From assembly GCF_900343085.1 (NCBI RefSeq), contig NZ_OPYI01000005.1, positions 62,001 to 126,000 on the forward strand: a stretch of DNA of 64,000 bases. The letters are read 5' to 3'. The translations under genes and the position numbers were made by a program. The DNA comes from Aedoeadaptatus coli (GTDB taxonomy: Bacteria; Bacillota; Clostridia; Tissierellales; Peptoniphilaceae). This document shows positions 42,331-51,159 of this stretch, piece after piece; positions within the stretch are counted from its first letter, which is position 1, and each line of letters begins with the position of its first letter. A model generated the notes under the pieces. That model did not search any database and was not told the origin of the DNA. It was given only the letters and a program-made list of their open reading frames with translations.

Positions 42331-43905
42331 ATGAAAAAGAAAATGTTAGTCAAAAGTGTATTGTCCGTAACATTAGCTACAACTATGCTCTCTTCAGCAG
42401 GGGTAGCGTATGCCAACCATGCTCCTGTGAATGCGAATGACAAGAAGATTCAAATTAATGGAATTAAGTATTTGAAAATTGCAGACTTAGAAAAAATGGG
42501 ATTTAAAGTAATTGTTAAAGATGGCGTCCTAATTCTTGAAAAGGATGGAAAAATTATTCACTTAAAGTTAAATCAGAAGACTGCTTTAGTTAATGGCTTA
42601 GAAATTTCTTTATCTAACGTAATTTACTCTAACGAAGGAGTAAATGAACAAGCTCTAAAGAATCTATTAGAAGCATATGACTCCGGCAGAACCTATTATG
42701 TTCGTAATATCTTAACGAAAGACGAAGACACAGTTAAAGATTCGAAAGCTGTAGAAGAACCTGGAACAAGACCTGAAGAACCCAAGAAAAAAGAAGAAGG
42801 CACTTTAGATCTCCTGGACATTCTGAAAGATGAAGAATCGAATAAGAAGATTTATGATGATCTAAGCAAAGATAACGAAGTATTTGATAAACTGTTTGAT
42901 TTCAGTGTAGAAACCCCTGGAACAGAAGAACCTGGAACAAGACCTGAAGAACCCAAGGAAAAAGAAGAAGGCACTTTAGATCTCCTGGACATTCTGAAAG
43001 ATGAAGAATCTAACAAAAAGATCTATGACGATCTAAGCAAAGACAACGAAGCTTTTGATAAGCTCTTCAATTCAAAAGGTGAGAACTCTGATAAAAAAGA
43101 ACAAGATGAAAGCCCAGAACAAACGCCTGAAATCGTATATGAAGAGATAACCGTCAAATTAAAAGATGGAAAAACCGCTACTGTTAAAGTTCGATATGAT
43201 GAGGCTATGGCTCAAAAACATCTCGATCTTTTGAATAACTACAGAAAAGAAAACGGGCTTCCTAAAGTCAAAGACAATAAAGAACTAGTCAAAATTGCAA
43301 AAGAACGTGTTGCTGAAATTGTATATGAAAAAATGACGACCGGAACCATTAGCCATACTCGAACGAATGGCGATGCAATTAAGAAAATGAACGACTTTGC
43401 CGGTGAAAATATTCAGAATATACGTGGGACTTTATCTGAATCAGAAATGAAACGTGCTTTGGATAACTTTATTAATTCTCCTGTACACAATGAGGTTATG
43501 AAGCATAATGAGTATGACAGGAACGTAGGCGTAGGAGTAGGCAACTACGAAGATAGCGGTGTATCTCGAGTCGTTGTTGTACAACTATACGGAAAAGATT
43601 TAAAAGGTAAGGAAAAATATACTTTTGACGAAACAGAAAAACAAAAAATAGCTGAGGAACGAAAGGATGAAGAAGAAAAGAAACTGATTGACGATGTAAA
43701 AGGTCAAATCACCGATGAAATCAATGGAGAATCTGAATCCGTAGTACAATCTGAAGCCAAGGAAACTTCCTTCACTAAGGAAGAGAAGGCTTTAGTTGCA
43801 GAAGTTAAAACAAAGATCGAAGAAGAAATAAACAAAGACGGAAACACAAACGAAATCGTCGCGTCTCCTGAAGAAGCAGCACCGACTGATAGTAGTGAAC
43901 AATAA
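42331..43905 (+). CDS. Secreted CAP/SCP-domain protein
   Basis: A 524-residue exported protein. Signal peptide 1-28 (SVLSVTLATTMLSSAGVAYA). Residues 35-130 form a small alpha-beta domain (YLKIADLEKMGFKVIVKDG). Two 57-residue repeats follow (about 142-190 and 199-246; EEGTLDLLDILKDEESNKKI). Residues 285-430 are a CAP/SCP domain with the expected HLDLLNNYRKENGLP, ISHTRTNGDA, AGENIQNI and HNEVMKHNEYDRNVGVGVG. The last 100 residues are acidic and helical. ATG 42331 has GGAGG in front; the upstream ATG 42265 does not open a signal peptide. Bacterial CAP proteins are secreted and mostly of unknown role. There is no wall anchor motif. Confidence 0.85.
   Translation: MKKKMLVKSVLSVTLATTMLSSAGVAYANHAPVNANDKKIQINGIKYLKIADLEKMGFKVIVKDGVLILEKDGKIIHLKLNQKTALVNGLEISLSNVIYSNEGVNEQALKNLLEAYDSGRTYYVRNILTKDEDTVKDSKAVEEPGTRPEEPKKKEEGTLDLLDILKDEESNKKIYDDLSKDNEVFDKLFDFSVETPGTEEPGTRPEEPKEKEEGTLDLLDILKDEESNKKIYDDLSKDNEAFDKLFNSKGENSDKKEQDESPEQTPEIVYEEITVKLKDGKTATVKVRYDEAMAQKHLDLLNNYRKENGLPKVKDNKELVKIAKERVAEIVYEKMTTGTISHTRTNGDAIKKMNDFAGENIQNIRGTLSESEMKRALDNFINSPVHNEVMKHNEYDRNVGVGVGNYEDSGVSRVVVVQLYGKDLKGKEKYTFDETEKQKIAEERKDEEEKKLIDDVKGQITDEINGESESVVQSEAKETSFTKEEKALVAEVKTKIEEEINKDGNTNEIVASPEEAAPTDSSEQ
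42754..43068 (+). repeat. Two 171-bp-period repeats in CAP-protein gene
   Basis: The segment beginning GAAGAACCTGGAAC at 42754 recurs at 42925, 171 bases (57 codons) later, and stays nearly identical for about 140 bases. The high DNA identity shows recent duplication and suggests copy number may vary. Confidence 0.8.
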
Positions 43906-43910
43906 AACAA

Positions 43911-43933
43911 GAGCCTTGCGTTAAGCGAGGCTC
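43911..43933 (+). terminator. Hairpin after CAP-protein gene
   Basis: GAGCCTTGC pairs with GCGAGGCTC (one G-U pair) around a GTTAA loop, 6 bases after the stop codon. No T tract follows, so it may be a weak terminator or a 3' stabilising hairpin. Confidence 0.5.
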
Positions 43934-43982
43934 ATATAACTATAAGTTCTCTCTCATAGATAGGTGTCATTGCACATTTATC

Positions 43983-43991
43983 TGATATAAT
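43983..43991 (+). promoter_or_regulatory. Extended -10 promoter for parB-like gene
   Basis: TGATATAAT, an extended -10 with perfect TATAAT at 43986-43991, lies 33 bases before the ATG of the ParB-like gene. No good -35 is present at the usual distance. Confidence 0.5.
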
Positions 43992-44023
43992 TACAGTAAT
44001 AATAAACGGAGAAGGAACTTAAC

Positions 44024-44992
44024 ATGAATGAAACAAATAATATTATTCTTTTAGATCCCGAGGATCTTCTAATCGATCCAGAGAATCTAATTTATGAAAG
44101 GGATCCGGAGGATGATGAAAAACTTAGAGAAAGTATAGATCAATATGGAATCCAAAAACCTTTATTAGTATATGAGAATCCTAGTGGCAAATATACAATT
44201 ATTGATGGACATCGCAGAGCAAAAATAGCAATACATGGTGACGCAATGGTACCTTGTATTCTGTTCCCGATTGAAAATTCCCTAGATCTCATAAAAGCTA
44301 AAATAGCCGTTGTGCAATCAAACCATGATGAAAATAATCGATCTGTACAAGATAAATACCGTGAAATAGTTTTTCTAGAAAAGTATATTAAGGAATTAAA
44401 AAAGCTAGACCCATCGGTAAAGGGACTTACTAGAAAGCTTATTGCTGAAAATATAGGATTAAAAGAACGTCAAGTAGCTGACTATACAAAAATAAAAAAC
44501 AATTTAAGAGAAGACGATATGAAGTCTTTTTTATCAGGAAAAATTAATGTTAAAGAAGCTCTTAGTATAATAGATAATTACAAAGAGTTTATACCTGACG
44601 CAGTAAGCGAGTTATTTATTAATGATGAAAATAATCCTAAAAAAAACAATCGTTTTTCCGGGAAAAGTATAGACGAAATAGAAACCGTTATTTTCGATAT
44701 GGTACACAATGAATCGACTTTAAACGGTTATAAAATTGAGCCACAATCGAAGAAAAAAATAAGGCTAACTGATTTAAATACAAATCAAAGTCAAATATTC
44801 AAGATTAGAAATATTGCAATAAATATACACGACTACAACGAAAGATATAACGAGCGAGCAGGTGAGGAAGCAAATCCGAAAGTTCAATCTATCTATGATC
44901 TAACAATGAACTTAAATAAAGAAAATTTGAATCCTATTGATCGTAGAATCCTATCAGACGTAATAGAAAAATTGCACGGCAAGGGAGTTTAG
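44024..44992 (+). CDS. ParB/RepB/Spo0J-family protein
   Basis: A 322-residue protein. Residues 8-110 are the ParB N-terminal nuclease-like domain (EKLRESIDQYGIQKPLLVYE and the box IDGHRRAKIAI, which resembles the CTP-binding GERR-type motif). Residues 125-190 hold a helix-turn-helix (TRKLIAENIGLKERQVADYTKI). The C-terminal third is variable. ParB proteins partition plasmids or, in ICEs, maintain or regulate the excised form. No ParA gene is adjacent in the window. GGAGAAGG precedes the ATG, and a two-base gap separates it from the next small gene. A regulatory role is also possible. Confidence 0.82.
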   Translation: MNETNNIILLDPEDLLIDPENLIYERDPEDDEKLRESIDQYGIQKPLLVYENPSGKYTIIDGHRRAKIAIHGDAMVPCILFPIENSLDLIKAKIAVVQSNHDENNRSVQDKYREIVFLEKYIKELKKLDPSVKGLTRKLIAENIGLKERQVADYTKIKNNLREDDMKSFLSGKINVKEALSIIDNYKEFIPDAVSELFINDENNPKKNNRFSGKSIDEIETVIFDMVHNESTLNGYKIEPQSKKKIRLTDLNTNQSQIFKIRNIAINIHDYNERYNERAGEEANPKVQSIYDLTMNLNKENLNPIDRRILSDVIEKLHGKGV

Positions 44993-44993
44993 G

Positions 44994-45197
44994 ATGGAAA
45001 AGAAAACATCTAAAAGCCAAATGCGTGCAACGAAAAAATGGAAGCAAAAAAATAAAGAAAGAAACCGTTTTTTATCCTATCGATCGACTGCCTTTCTTTT
45101 TGCTAAATCTTATGCAACAAAGGAAGACATAGAGGAGTTAATAAACGTCTTTCAATCCGAGAATCCCAATGCGAGAGAAGAAGAGGTGGAGAAATGA
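44994..45197 (+). CDS. Small basic hypothetical protein
   Basis: A 67-residue protein with a strongly basic N-terminal half (SKSQMRATKKWKQKNKERNRF) and an acidic C-terminus. It starts 2 bases after the ParB-like gene and its stop overlaps the ATG of the next, Tn916-interrupted ORF. The opening recalls short ribbon-helix-helix-type proteins of mobile elements (SKAQ-type starts), but I cannot confirm the family. It may bind DNA together with the ParB-like protein. Confidence 0.6.
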   Translation: MEKKTSKSQMRATKKWKQKNKERNRFLSYRSTAFLFAKSYATKEDIEELINVFQSENPNAREEEVEK

Positions 45198-45230
45198 AAC
45201 TGTTAATCAATGTTATCTCTTTTTTCTTTG
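45194..45230 (+). pseudogene. 5' part of small membrane-protein ORF split by Tn916
   Basis: ATG 45194 overlaps the stop of the preceding gene (ATGA) and has GAGGTGGAG in front. Twelve codons (MKLLINVISFFF) are read before the transposon end at 45231. The rest lies at 63271-63385. If the transposon plus five bases (either 45226-45230 or 63271-63275) are removed, one 48-codon frame results, with a hydrophobic helix in its second half. In the present sequence the frame runs into the transposon and stops at 45284. Confidence 0.65.
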
Positions 45231-45256
45231 AAACAAAGTATAAATTTCTAATTATC
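45231..45256. repeat. Tn916 terminal inverted repeat, int end
   Basis: Read outward on the minus strand this 26-mer matches the repeat at 63245-63270 at most positions (shared GATAA, TAGA, TTTAT and TTT blocks). It is the right end of Tn916 by convention. Confidence 0.8.
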
Positions 45257-45404
45257 TTTTTATATTTTCTTAAATGCTCGTAAAGCCTTATTCTATGTGC
45301 TTTCGAGTATTTTTACTGTAGGAAGATACTTCACGTTTCTTTGCATATTTCCTCATGTCTTAGCTGTCAGAAGTGGTAAATTAGTAGTAAATTCATCTGT
45401 ACTA

Positions 45405-46622
45405 CTAAGCAACAAGACGTTCCTGCTGTTTCTTTTTTTCCAAGCGGTTCATCTCTGCCATAGCAGAATCGAATGTAGCATGTGCGTAATAGTTCAGCGT
45501 CATGTTTATATTCGCATGCCCCATAATGTACTGCAATGCTTTTGGGTTCATTCCTGCATTTGCATAGTTAGTGCAGAACGTATGACGCAAAATGTGTGGA
45601 GTGATATGGGGTAGCTTATCCTCATGATATTTATTGTATTTCTTGACAAGGTTTTTCAACATACCATTGTAATCACTTGCCACTTTAGGATAGTCTTTCC
45701 CATTGAGAAAAAGGAAATTACTATAACCATCAATCACAACACATTTACGGTTCTTCCGATTCGCCAGCACTCGCTGAAACGCTTGATAGGCTTCTTCAAC
45801 CATAGGAACTTGTCGTTCGCCACTTTTAGTCTTGGGAGTTTCAATGTAGTATCCATTTTCAGTATCTCGTAGTAACTGATGGTCTACCTTGACAAGACGA
45901 TTTTCAAAATCCAAATCTGGAAGTGTCAGACCGCCAAACTCTGAAATACGAAGACCCGTTTTTAAGAGTATCAGGATTTCATCATAATTCTTGCTGTAGG
46001 TCTTATCAGCTTTCGCAAAGGATAACAGCTTTTCTTCCTGCTCCGTTGTCAATGCGACTTTAGGAACAGTATCATCATCAATGACGGTATTTAGCTGGAA
46101 GTCAAAGGGATTCTTCCGAACACAATCGTCTTCAATCGCAATATAGAATGAAGCCCTTAAAGAACGCTTATAGTTATTGATGGTTTGATAAGCATATCCA
46201 TCTTCACTCATTCTAATCGCCCATTCTTTAGCGTCAGACGGTTTAATGCTGTCTATGCTCCTTGCACCTAACTTGTCCTTTGTCAAAATATCCATCAGAT
46301 ATTTCCGTCCAGTTTGCGTGCCTTTCTTCACATTGGGTCTTTGAGCATTCTGCTTTGCGTAAAGCTGACAAAGTGTCATTTTCTTTCCTACAACATCAAT
46401 GCCATCATGAATGTCTTTCAGTAGCTCCGCAACTTTTTCCCGAAGAGGAACACAATCACGCTTTCCTGCTGGTACTCTGTCTGTAGCCACCAGTTTCCAT
46501 GAGTAGATAAATTGCGGTTCTCCAAATGAATCTACATATTTATATAAGTATCTTCCGTCTTTTCGTTGGCTCTCCCCAGTCTTTAAAATGCGACCTTTAT
46601 TGTCACGTCTTTTCTCTGACAT
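45405..46622 (-). CDS. int: Tn916 integrase
   Basis: A 405-residue tyrosine recombinase recognisable as Tn916 Int. The arm-binding N-domain (GRILKTGESQRKDGRYLYKYVD), core-binding domain and catalytic domain are all present. Catalytic residues are Arg in KTGLRISEFGGL, HILRHTFCTNYANAG and the tyrosine in NINMTLNYYAHATFD. It excises the transposon through 5- to 6-base coupling sequences and inserts it in AT-rich targets. It is unrelated in sequence detail to the ssrA-specific integrase at 4897, so the nested elements have separate recombinases. The stop is about 175 bases from the transposon end, as in Tn916. Confidence 0.97.
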   Translation of the reverse strand: MSEKRRDNKGRILKTGESQRKDGRYLYKYVDSFGEPQFIYSWKLVATDRVPAGKRDCVPLREKVAELLKDIHDGIDVVGKKMTLCQLYAKQNAQRPNVKKGTQTGRKYLMDILTKDKLGARSIDSIKPSDAKEWAIRMSEDGYAYQTINNYKRSLRASFYIAIEDDCVRKNPFDFQLNTVIDDDTVPKVALTTEQEEKLLSFAKADKTYSKNYDEILILLKTGLRISEFGGLTLPDLDFENRLVKVDHQLLRDTENGYYIETPKTKSGERQVPMVEEAYQAFQRVLANRKNRKCVVIDGYSNFLFLNGKDYPKVASDYNGMLKNLVKKYNKYHEDKLPHITPHILRHTFCTNYANAGMNPKALQYIMGHANINMTLNYYAHATFDSAMAEMNRLEKKKQQERLVA

Positions 46623-46703
46623 GGCTTTCGCTCCTTTCCAAAATGGAAAGAGCCTTGATACGACTTGATGCTATTTTATCATATCCAAGACCCTTTGGCG
46701 ACG

Positions 46704-46907
46704 CTAGATTGCGTCCAATTTATCAATAATTTTTTCAAACTGTTTTCGCTTTATCTGAATACGATTGCCATTCATAATCAGCCAATCAGCATTTTTATTT
46801 TCATCTGCCAAACGACGGAGCTTATTTTCGCCAATACGGAAATACTTAGACGCTTCTTCAATGGTCAGGGTATAACGCTCCCAGATAGGAATATCTGTCT
46901 GCTTCAT
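46704..46907 (-). CDS. xis: Tn916 excisionase
   Basis: A 67-residue basic protein with a winged-helix ([23 protein letters not shown]) identical in plan to Tn916 Xis. ATG 46907 has AAAGGAGGA just upstream; six extra codons open in frame before it are not used. Xis binds near both ends and promotes excision by Int. It sits directly upstream of int, and both are transcribed from far upstream after circularisation. Confidence 0.95.
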   Translation of the reverse strand: MKQTDIPIWERYTLTIEEASKYFRIGENKLRRLADENKNADWLIMNGNRIQIKRKQFEKIIDKLDAI

Positions 46908-46925
46908 AAAATCCTCCTTTCCCAA

Positions 46926-47368
46926 TCACACGTTAGATTTCATAAAAGTAGTTTTACAAGCAATCGAACAGCTTTAGCAAAGCTCACGGGAGTTCCACCC
47001 TTGCACGGTTCTCGTCCAACTGTACTCATTGCCTGCGACGCTTTTAACGCTCGGACTATGACGATACAGGAGTATCATTATTACGATAAGAATGTCTTCG
47101 CTGGCAATCCTGCTAAAGATTACTTCTCGGATCACTGACATGAATCGCTCGCTATCTTTACAGGGCAGGTCATGGCGGTCAGCTCCGTTGGCTCTTTTCT
47201 TATCGAAATGTATTCGACTGCTGTTATTCAGTTTTCAAAGAACAGATGGCTTGTCAGCCTATCAAAACATACTGAAAGACAATATGCTTTGATGGAATAA
47301 CAAACCTCCCCAATCGGGAAGTATGGAAAGCTCGTCCGCACTTCCACGAAAAGAGAGATAAATCGGTG
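46926..47368. other. Non-coding stretch between xis and orf8
   Basis: About 440 bases without a well-supported gene. Open frames on both strands lack convincing starts or ribosome sites. On the minus strand near 47226-47250 it reads TTCTTTGAAAACTGAATA, which resembles the segment often found downstream of 16S rRNA genes in Bacillota. Tn916 lists a small orf10 in this area, but I cannot support it from the sequence. Confidence 0.5.
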
Positions 47369-47599
47369 CTACTCAATCTCAAATGACAGGATTTTTGTAA
47401 TCAACCTGGTTTCCATTCGTCCACGTAAGACCTCATCAACGACCATACTTTGATTGCCATATTCATCTTTCATCAACCGTAGAGAGCGTTTAGCAATGTA
47501 CCCTCTGTAATAATGTAGAATCTGGTTAATCGCTTCTGTATCGCCATCACAAGCCTTTACAATCAATGGGAATGGAATTCTGGAATATTCTTTTCTCAT
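47369..47599 (-). CDS. orf8: Tn916 Orf8 regulatory protein
   Basis: A 76-residue helix-turn-helix type protein (IVKACDGDTEAINQILHYYRGYI is the family pattern). It overlaps orf7 by 4 bases and is translated with it. In Tn916, Orf7 and Orf8 activate transcription from the orf7 promoter through xis, int and, after circularisation, the transfer genes. Confidence 0.93.
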   Translation of the reverse strand: MRKEYSRIPFPLIVKACDGDTEAINQILHYYRGYIAKRSLRLMKDEYGNQSMVVDEVLRGRMETRLITKILSFEIE

Positions 47600-48021
47600 T
47601 CTTCGTTTTCCTCCTCCATAAACTTCTTGATTAAGGCTAGTCCACTGGTTCTATGCCGATAGACAGTAGAACGGTTCAATTTCAACAGGTCTGCAATTTC
47701 TGAATCGCTCATGTCCATAAAGTAAAACAGCAGTAGAATTTCACGTTTCTTGTCTGGCAACTCACGTAATGCTTCACTCAACAAATCATTTTCAACGCCT
47801 ACTGATAACCCATTGAGTGTAAAAATCTGAAAGTCAGTTGAATAGTTATCTGTTGTCGCAAACTGGCTAACAAGATAATCGCCAACATCCGAAAAGGACA
47901 CCTCACGCTTTGCAATCCTTGAAAGATAAAGCATATAATTCTTTCGCTCGTCTTCCATAGCACGTTTACAGATATAGTCAAACTGATTTTCTATTGTGGT
48001 CTGAAAAGAAGATGGTTTCAT
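47596..48021 (-). CDS. orf7: Tn916 Orf7, sigma-factor-like regulator
   Basis: A 141-residue protein with a C-terminal sigma-70 region-4 helix-turn-helix (MSDSEIADLLKLNRSTVYRHR). ATG 48021 is chosen because GGGGGTGAG lies in front; GTG 48030 is within that site. Known from Tn916 as an activator of its own promoter and of excision and transfer genes. Tetracycline raises its expression by read-through from tet(M). Confidence 0.94.
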   Translation of the reverse strand: MKPSSFQTTIENQFDYICKRAMEDERKNYMLYLSRIAKREVSFSDVGDYLVSQFATTDNYSTDFQIFTLNGLSVGVENDLLSEALRELPDKKREILLLFYFMDMSDSEIADLLKLNRSTVYRHRTSGLALIKKFMEEENEE

Positions 48022-48525
48022 GTTTCTCACCCCCTTTCTGTCTAGGAAAGGAAGTGAGCCTTGCTCGTTTATCTCCTTTCACTCTTAGTCCCAATGTGAA
48101 AGGGGGATTTGTTGCATTACTGATAAATAAACTTTGTAAAAAAGTTCTGAATAGCCAAAAAAGCATATAAACAGATTTATTTCTCTGTTTACATGCTTCT
48201 GTTATTCTATCTATATGATTTATAAAACCACATTGGTGGACGTACTTATCTATTGCAGATAGACGACTTTTTTTGACAAGAACCCAATGTAAGGAAATTT
48301 ATTGTATATGATGTACTTCATGGCGACGTTGACCTCCAACAAACCGCCATTTGGAAGTAATATACAATATTTTAACAGCGTAAATAGCACTACCATATAA
48401 CGGTTTTTTTTATTGGCGTTTAGTAGTGCTTTTTATTAAATATAAACCTATAAACCATATAACACGTTTTTCTATACCTGTTTTTAATTCAGTAGGAACA
48501 ATAAAATGTATAGAGGTGGTCTACT
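48022..48525. promoter_or_regulatory. Regulatory gap between orf7 and orf9
   Basis: Roughly 500 bases without a gene. It contains a minus-strand terminator (48157-48196), a TTGACA-type hexamer near 48276 and the two divergent promoters expected for orf7 and orf9 in Tn916. I could not fix the -10 elements with confidence. Confidence 0.5.
48157..48196 (-). terminator. Terminator upstream of orf7
   Basis: On the minus strand GCATGTAAACAGA (plus 48184-48196) pairs with TCTGTTTATATGC (plus 48163-48175) and is followed by TTTTTT. It would limit read-through from tet(M) into orf7-orf8-xis-int in the absence of tetracycline. Confidence 0.75.
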
Positions 48526-48879
48526 ATGCGTAAAAAAGAAGATAAATATGATTTTAGAGCCTTTGGTTTAGCCATTAAAGAAGCTCGATTGAAACGAGGT
48601 TTAACTCGTGAACAAGTGGGAGCATTGATTGAAATTGACCCACGGTACTTAACTAATATTGAAAATAAAGGGCAACACCCCAGCATACAAGTTCTTTATG
48701 ACCTTGTATCGTTACTTCATGTTTCCGTTGATGAATTTTTCTTACCTGCTAATAACTTGGTAAAAAGCACCCGACGATTACAGATAGAGAAATACATGGA
48801 TAGCTTTACAGACAAAGAACTATCCTTAATGGAATCTTTAGCCAGCGGTATCAACGAAGCAAGAAACATCGAAGACTAA
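48526..48879 (+). CDS. orf9: Tn916 Orf9, HTH repressor-like protein
   Basis: A 117-residue protein with an N-terminal HTH_3 domain ([20 protein letters not shown]) and a short C-terminal helical part. It is the only gene of the transposon on the plus strand. In Tn916 Orf9 is thought to repress the orf7 promoter; antisense transcription from tet(M) lowers it when tetracycline is present. AGAGGTGG precedes the ATG. Confidence 0.93.
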   Translation: MRKKEDKYDFRAFGLAIKEARLKRGLTREQVGALIEIDPRYLTNIENKGQHPSIQVLYDLVSLLHVSVDEFFLPANNLVKSTRRLQIEKYMDSFTDKELSLMESLASGINEARNIED

Positions 48880-48904
48880 TTAAAAGAATCCATACATAAC
48901 GGAA

Positions 48905-48949
48905 AGAGCCGATAAAATGAGATTGTATTAATCTCATTTTATCGGCTCT
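48905..48949. terminator. Bidirectional 20-bp hairpin between orf9 and orf6
   Basis: A perfect 20-bp inverted repeat (48905-48924 with 48930-48949) and 5-base loop separates the convergent genes. It overlaps the end of the orf6 frame. It should stop transcription from both sides at least partly. Confidence 0.8.
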
Positions 48950-49127
48950 GCGTCTTTGCGTCTGGCTCTGTAATCACAGTTACTTTGAACTGCTTTATTT
49001 CAATTAAATTTTCTTGTCTGCATTTCGGACAATAGAGGGGGAATTTTTTTAATTCAGTATCTTCCCTTATCTTTAATCGTGTTTTATTTCCACATACAGG
49101 ACACAATATCCACTTGTAGTTTATAAT
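48939..49127 (-). CDS. orf6: Tn916 Orf6-like cysteine-rich KTR protein, no ATG start
   Basis: About 60 residues with two CxxC pairs (ILCPVCGNKTRLK and LYCPKCRQENL), a likely zinc ribbon, as in the cysteine-rich KTR protein next to tet(M). GGAGGAG lies at about the right distance, but no ATG, GTG or TTG follows it closely: the nearby in-frame codons are ATA, GTT, ATT and ATA, and the first TTG is inside the zinc motif. The coordinates given assume an ATT start. It may be poorly translated or decayed. Confidence 0.55.
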   Translation of the reverse strand: MINYKWILCPVCGNKTRLKIREDTELKKFPLYCPKCRQENLIEIKQFKVTVITEPDAKTQSR

Positions 49128-49224
49128 AACTATCTCCTCCTTTACACTTTAATTCAAATCTTTATTAAAAAATATTTCATCTTATTTAACAAGAAACCAT
49201 ATTTATATAACAACATAAAATACA

Positions 49225-51144
49225 CTAAGTTATTTTATTGAACATATATCGTACTTTATCTATCCGACTATTTGGACGACGGGGCTGGCAAACAGGTTCA
49301 CCGGTAGTAACATGGTACCCTTTTAACTCTGTTAAACAAACACTACGTCCATTTGTAAAGAAAGTTAAATCACTACGATATTCTTGAATACACCGAGCAG
49401 GGATTTCTCCACTAAGAATGACCTCATTATTTTTCAATTGAGTGTCTACGATGTTCGCACAATATTTAGGAGCATCGTTGTATGCTCGTGAAAGATATTC
49501 CTGTGGCGCATAAATTTTAAAACTAAGATATGGCTCTAACAATTCTGTTCCAGCTTTTTTTAAGACTTGTTCCAATACAATAGGAGCAAGCATCCGAAAA
49601 TCTGCTGGGGTACTAACAGGGCTATAGTATAAGCCATACTTAAAACAGATTTTACAGTCCGTCACATTCCAACCATATAATCCTTGTTCGCAACCATAGC
49701 GTATCCCTTCCATAACTGCATTTTGAAATGATTGATTTAAGTATCCAAGAGAAACCGAGCTCTCATACTGCATTCCACTTCCCAACGGAAGCGGTGATAC
49801 AGATAAACCAATGGAAGCCCAGAAAGGATTTGGCGGCACTTCGATGTGAATGGTATATTCTGCATTTTTTAACGGTCTCTCCATATAAATGACTGTAGGC
49901 TCTTTTAGTTCTATCTCCACATGATACTTTTCTTGCAACAGTGCACTAATCACTTCCATTTGTACTTTCCCTAAGAAAGAAAGTATAATTTCATGTGTCG
50001 TAGAATCCACGTAATATCGTAGAAGCGGATCACTATCTGAGATTTCCAAAAGGGCATCAAGCAACATTTCTCTCTGTTCAGGTTTACTCGGTTCAACAGT
50101 TGTTTGTAGTAGAGGGTGCGGATTTTCAATCTTTTTTCTCTGTGGCAATAGTTTTGTATCTCCAAGAACACTATTTAACTTCAAAAACTCATTTTGCAAA
50201 ATAACAATTTCTCCAGAATAAGCTCTATCAATCTTACATAATTCACCATTTATTGAAGTATACATTTCTGTAACTTTTATTTTTTCTTTTTCTGATACTC
50301 TAACCGAATCTCGTAAATGTAGTACTCCACTATAAAGGCGTATATATGCAAGACGTTGTCTTTTTTTTGTATATTCAATTTTGAAAACATTTCCGCAAAG
50401 TTCAGACGGACCTCGATGTGTTGATGAATAAAATTTATTAGTAATAACTTCTATAAGGTTATCAATCCCTATATTACTTTTTGCACTTCCATGATAAAGA
50501 GGGAACAGAGAACAATTCTGAAATCTTATGCTTTCCTCTTGTTCGAGTTCCAATGCTTCTAATGATTTACCGGACATATATTTCTCTAAAAGGTCATCGT
50601 TTCCCTCTATTACCGTATCCCATTGTTCAGATTCGGTAAAGTTCGTCACACACATATTAGGATACAGTTCTACCTTCTGTTTGATTACAATTTCGGCAGA
50701 AAGTTTCTCTTTAATATCCTGATAAACCGTTGATAAATCAATTCCATTTTGGTCAATCTTATTGATAAAAAAGATTGTGGGAATCCCCATTTTCCTAAGT
50801 GCATGAAATAATATACGAGTTTGTGCTTGTACGCCATCTTTTGCAGAAATCAGTAGAATTGCCCCATCTAAAACTGATAATGAACGATATACTTCTGCTA
50901 AGAAATCCATATGTCCTGGCGTGTCTATGATGTTCACCTTCGTATTTTCCCACTGAAAAGAGGTTATTCCTGTCTGAATTGTAATTCCTCTCTGACGTTC
51001 TAAAAGCGTATTATCCGTCCTCGTTGTACCTTTGTCCACGCTTCCTAATTCTGTAATCGCTCCACTGTTATATAATAAGCTTTCTGTTAAGGTAGTTTTT
51101 CCTGCATCAACATGAGCTAAAACTCCAATATTAATAATTTTCAT
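49225..51144 (-). CDS. tet(M): Tetracycline ribosomal protection protein Tet(M)
   Basis: A 639-residue translational GTPase related to EF-G. G1 is AHVDAGKT (about 10-17), G2 in RGITIQT, G3 DTPGH and G4 NKID, followed by EF-G-like domains II-V, ending in [17 protein letters not shown]. It binds the ribosome and removes tetracycline. ATG 51144 has GGAGG 5-10 bases upstream; the frame is open for five more codons. The sequence matches what is known of tet(M) throughout; variant type cannot be assigned by eye. Expression is controlled by the leader region at 51160-51451. Confidence 0.98.
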   Translation of the reverse strand: MKIINIGVLAHVDAGKTTLTESLLYNSGAITELGSVDKGTTRTDNTLLERQRGITIQTGITSFQWENTKVNIIDTPGHMDFLAEVYRSLSVLDGAILLISAKDGVQAQTRILFHALRKMGIPTIFFINKIDQNGIDLSTVYQDIKEKLSAEIVIKQKVELYPNMCVTNFTESEQWDTVIEGNDDLLEKYMSGKSLEALELEQEESIRFQNCSLFPLYHGSAKSNIGIDNLIEVITNKFYSSTHRGPSELCGNVFKIEYTKKRQRLAYIRLYSGVLHLRDSVRVSEKEKIKVTEMYTSINGELCKIDRAYSGEIVILQNEFLKLNSVLGDTKLLPQRKKIENPHPLLQTTVEPSKPEQREMLLDALLEISDSDPLLRYYVDSTTHEIILSFLGKVQMEVISALLQEKYHVEIELKEPTVIYMERPLKNAEYTIHIEVPPNPFWASIGLSVSPLPLGSGMQYESSVSLGYLNQSFQNAVMEGIRYGCEQGLYGWNVTDCKICFKYGLYYSPVSTPADFRMLAPIVLEQVLKKAGTELLEPYLSFKIYAPQEYLSRAYNDAPKYCANIVDTQLKNNEVILSGEIPARCIQEYRSDLTFFTNGRSVCLTELKGYHVTTGEPVCQPRRPNSRIDKVRYMFNKIT

Positions 51145-51159
51145 GTGATTTTCCTCCAT

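Noticed and set aside
46665-47138. Plus-strand ORF over xis
   Set aside because: Runs antisense to xis with no ribosome site; xis is well established on the other strand.
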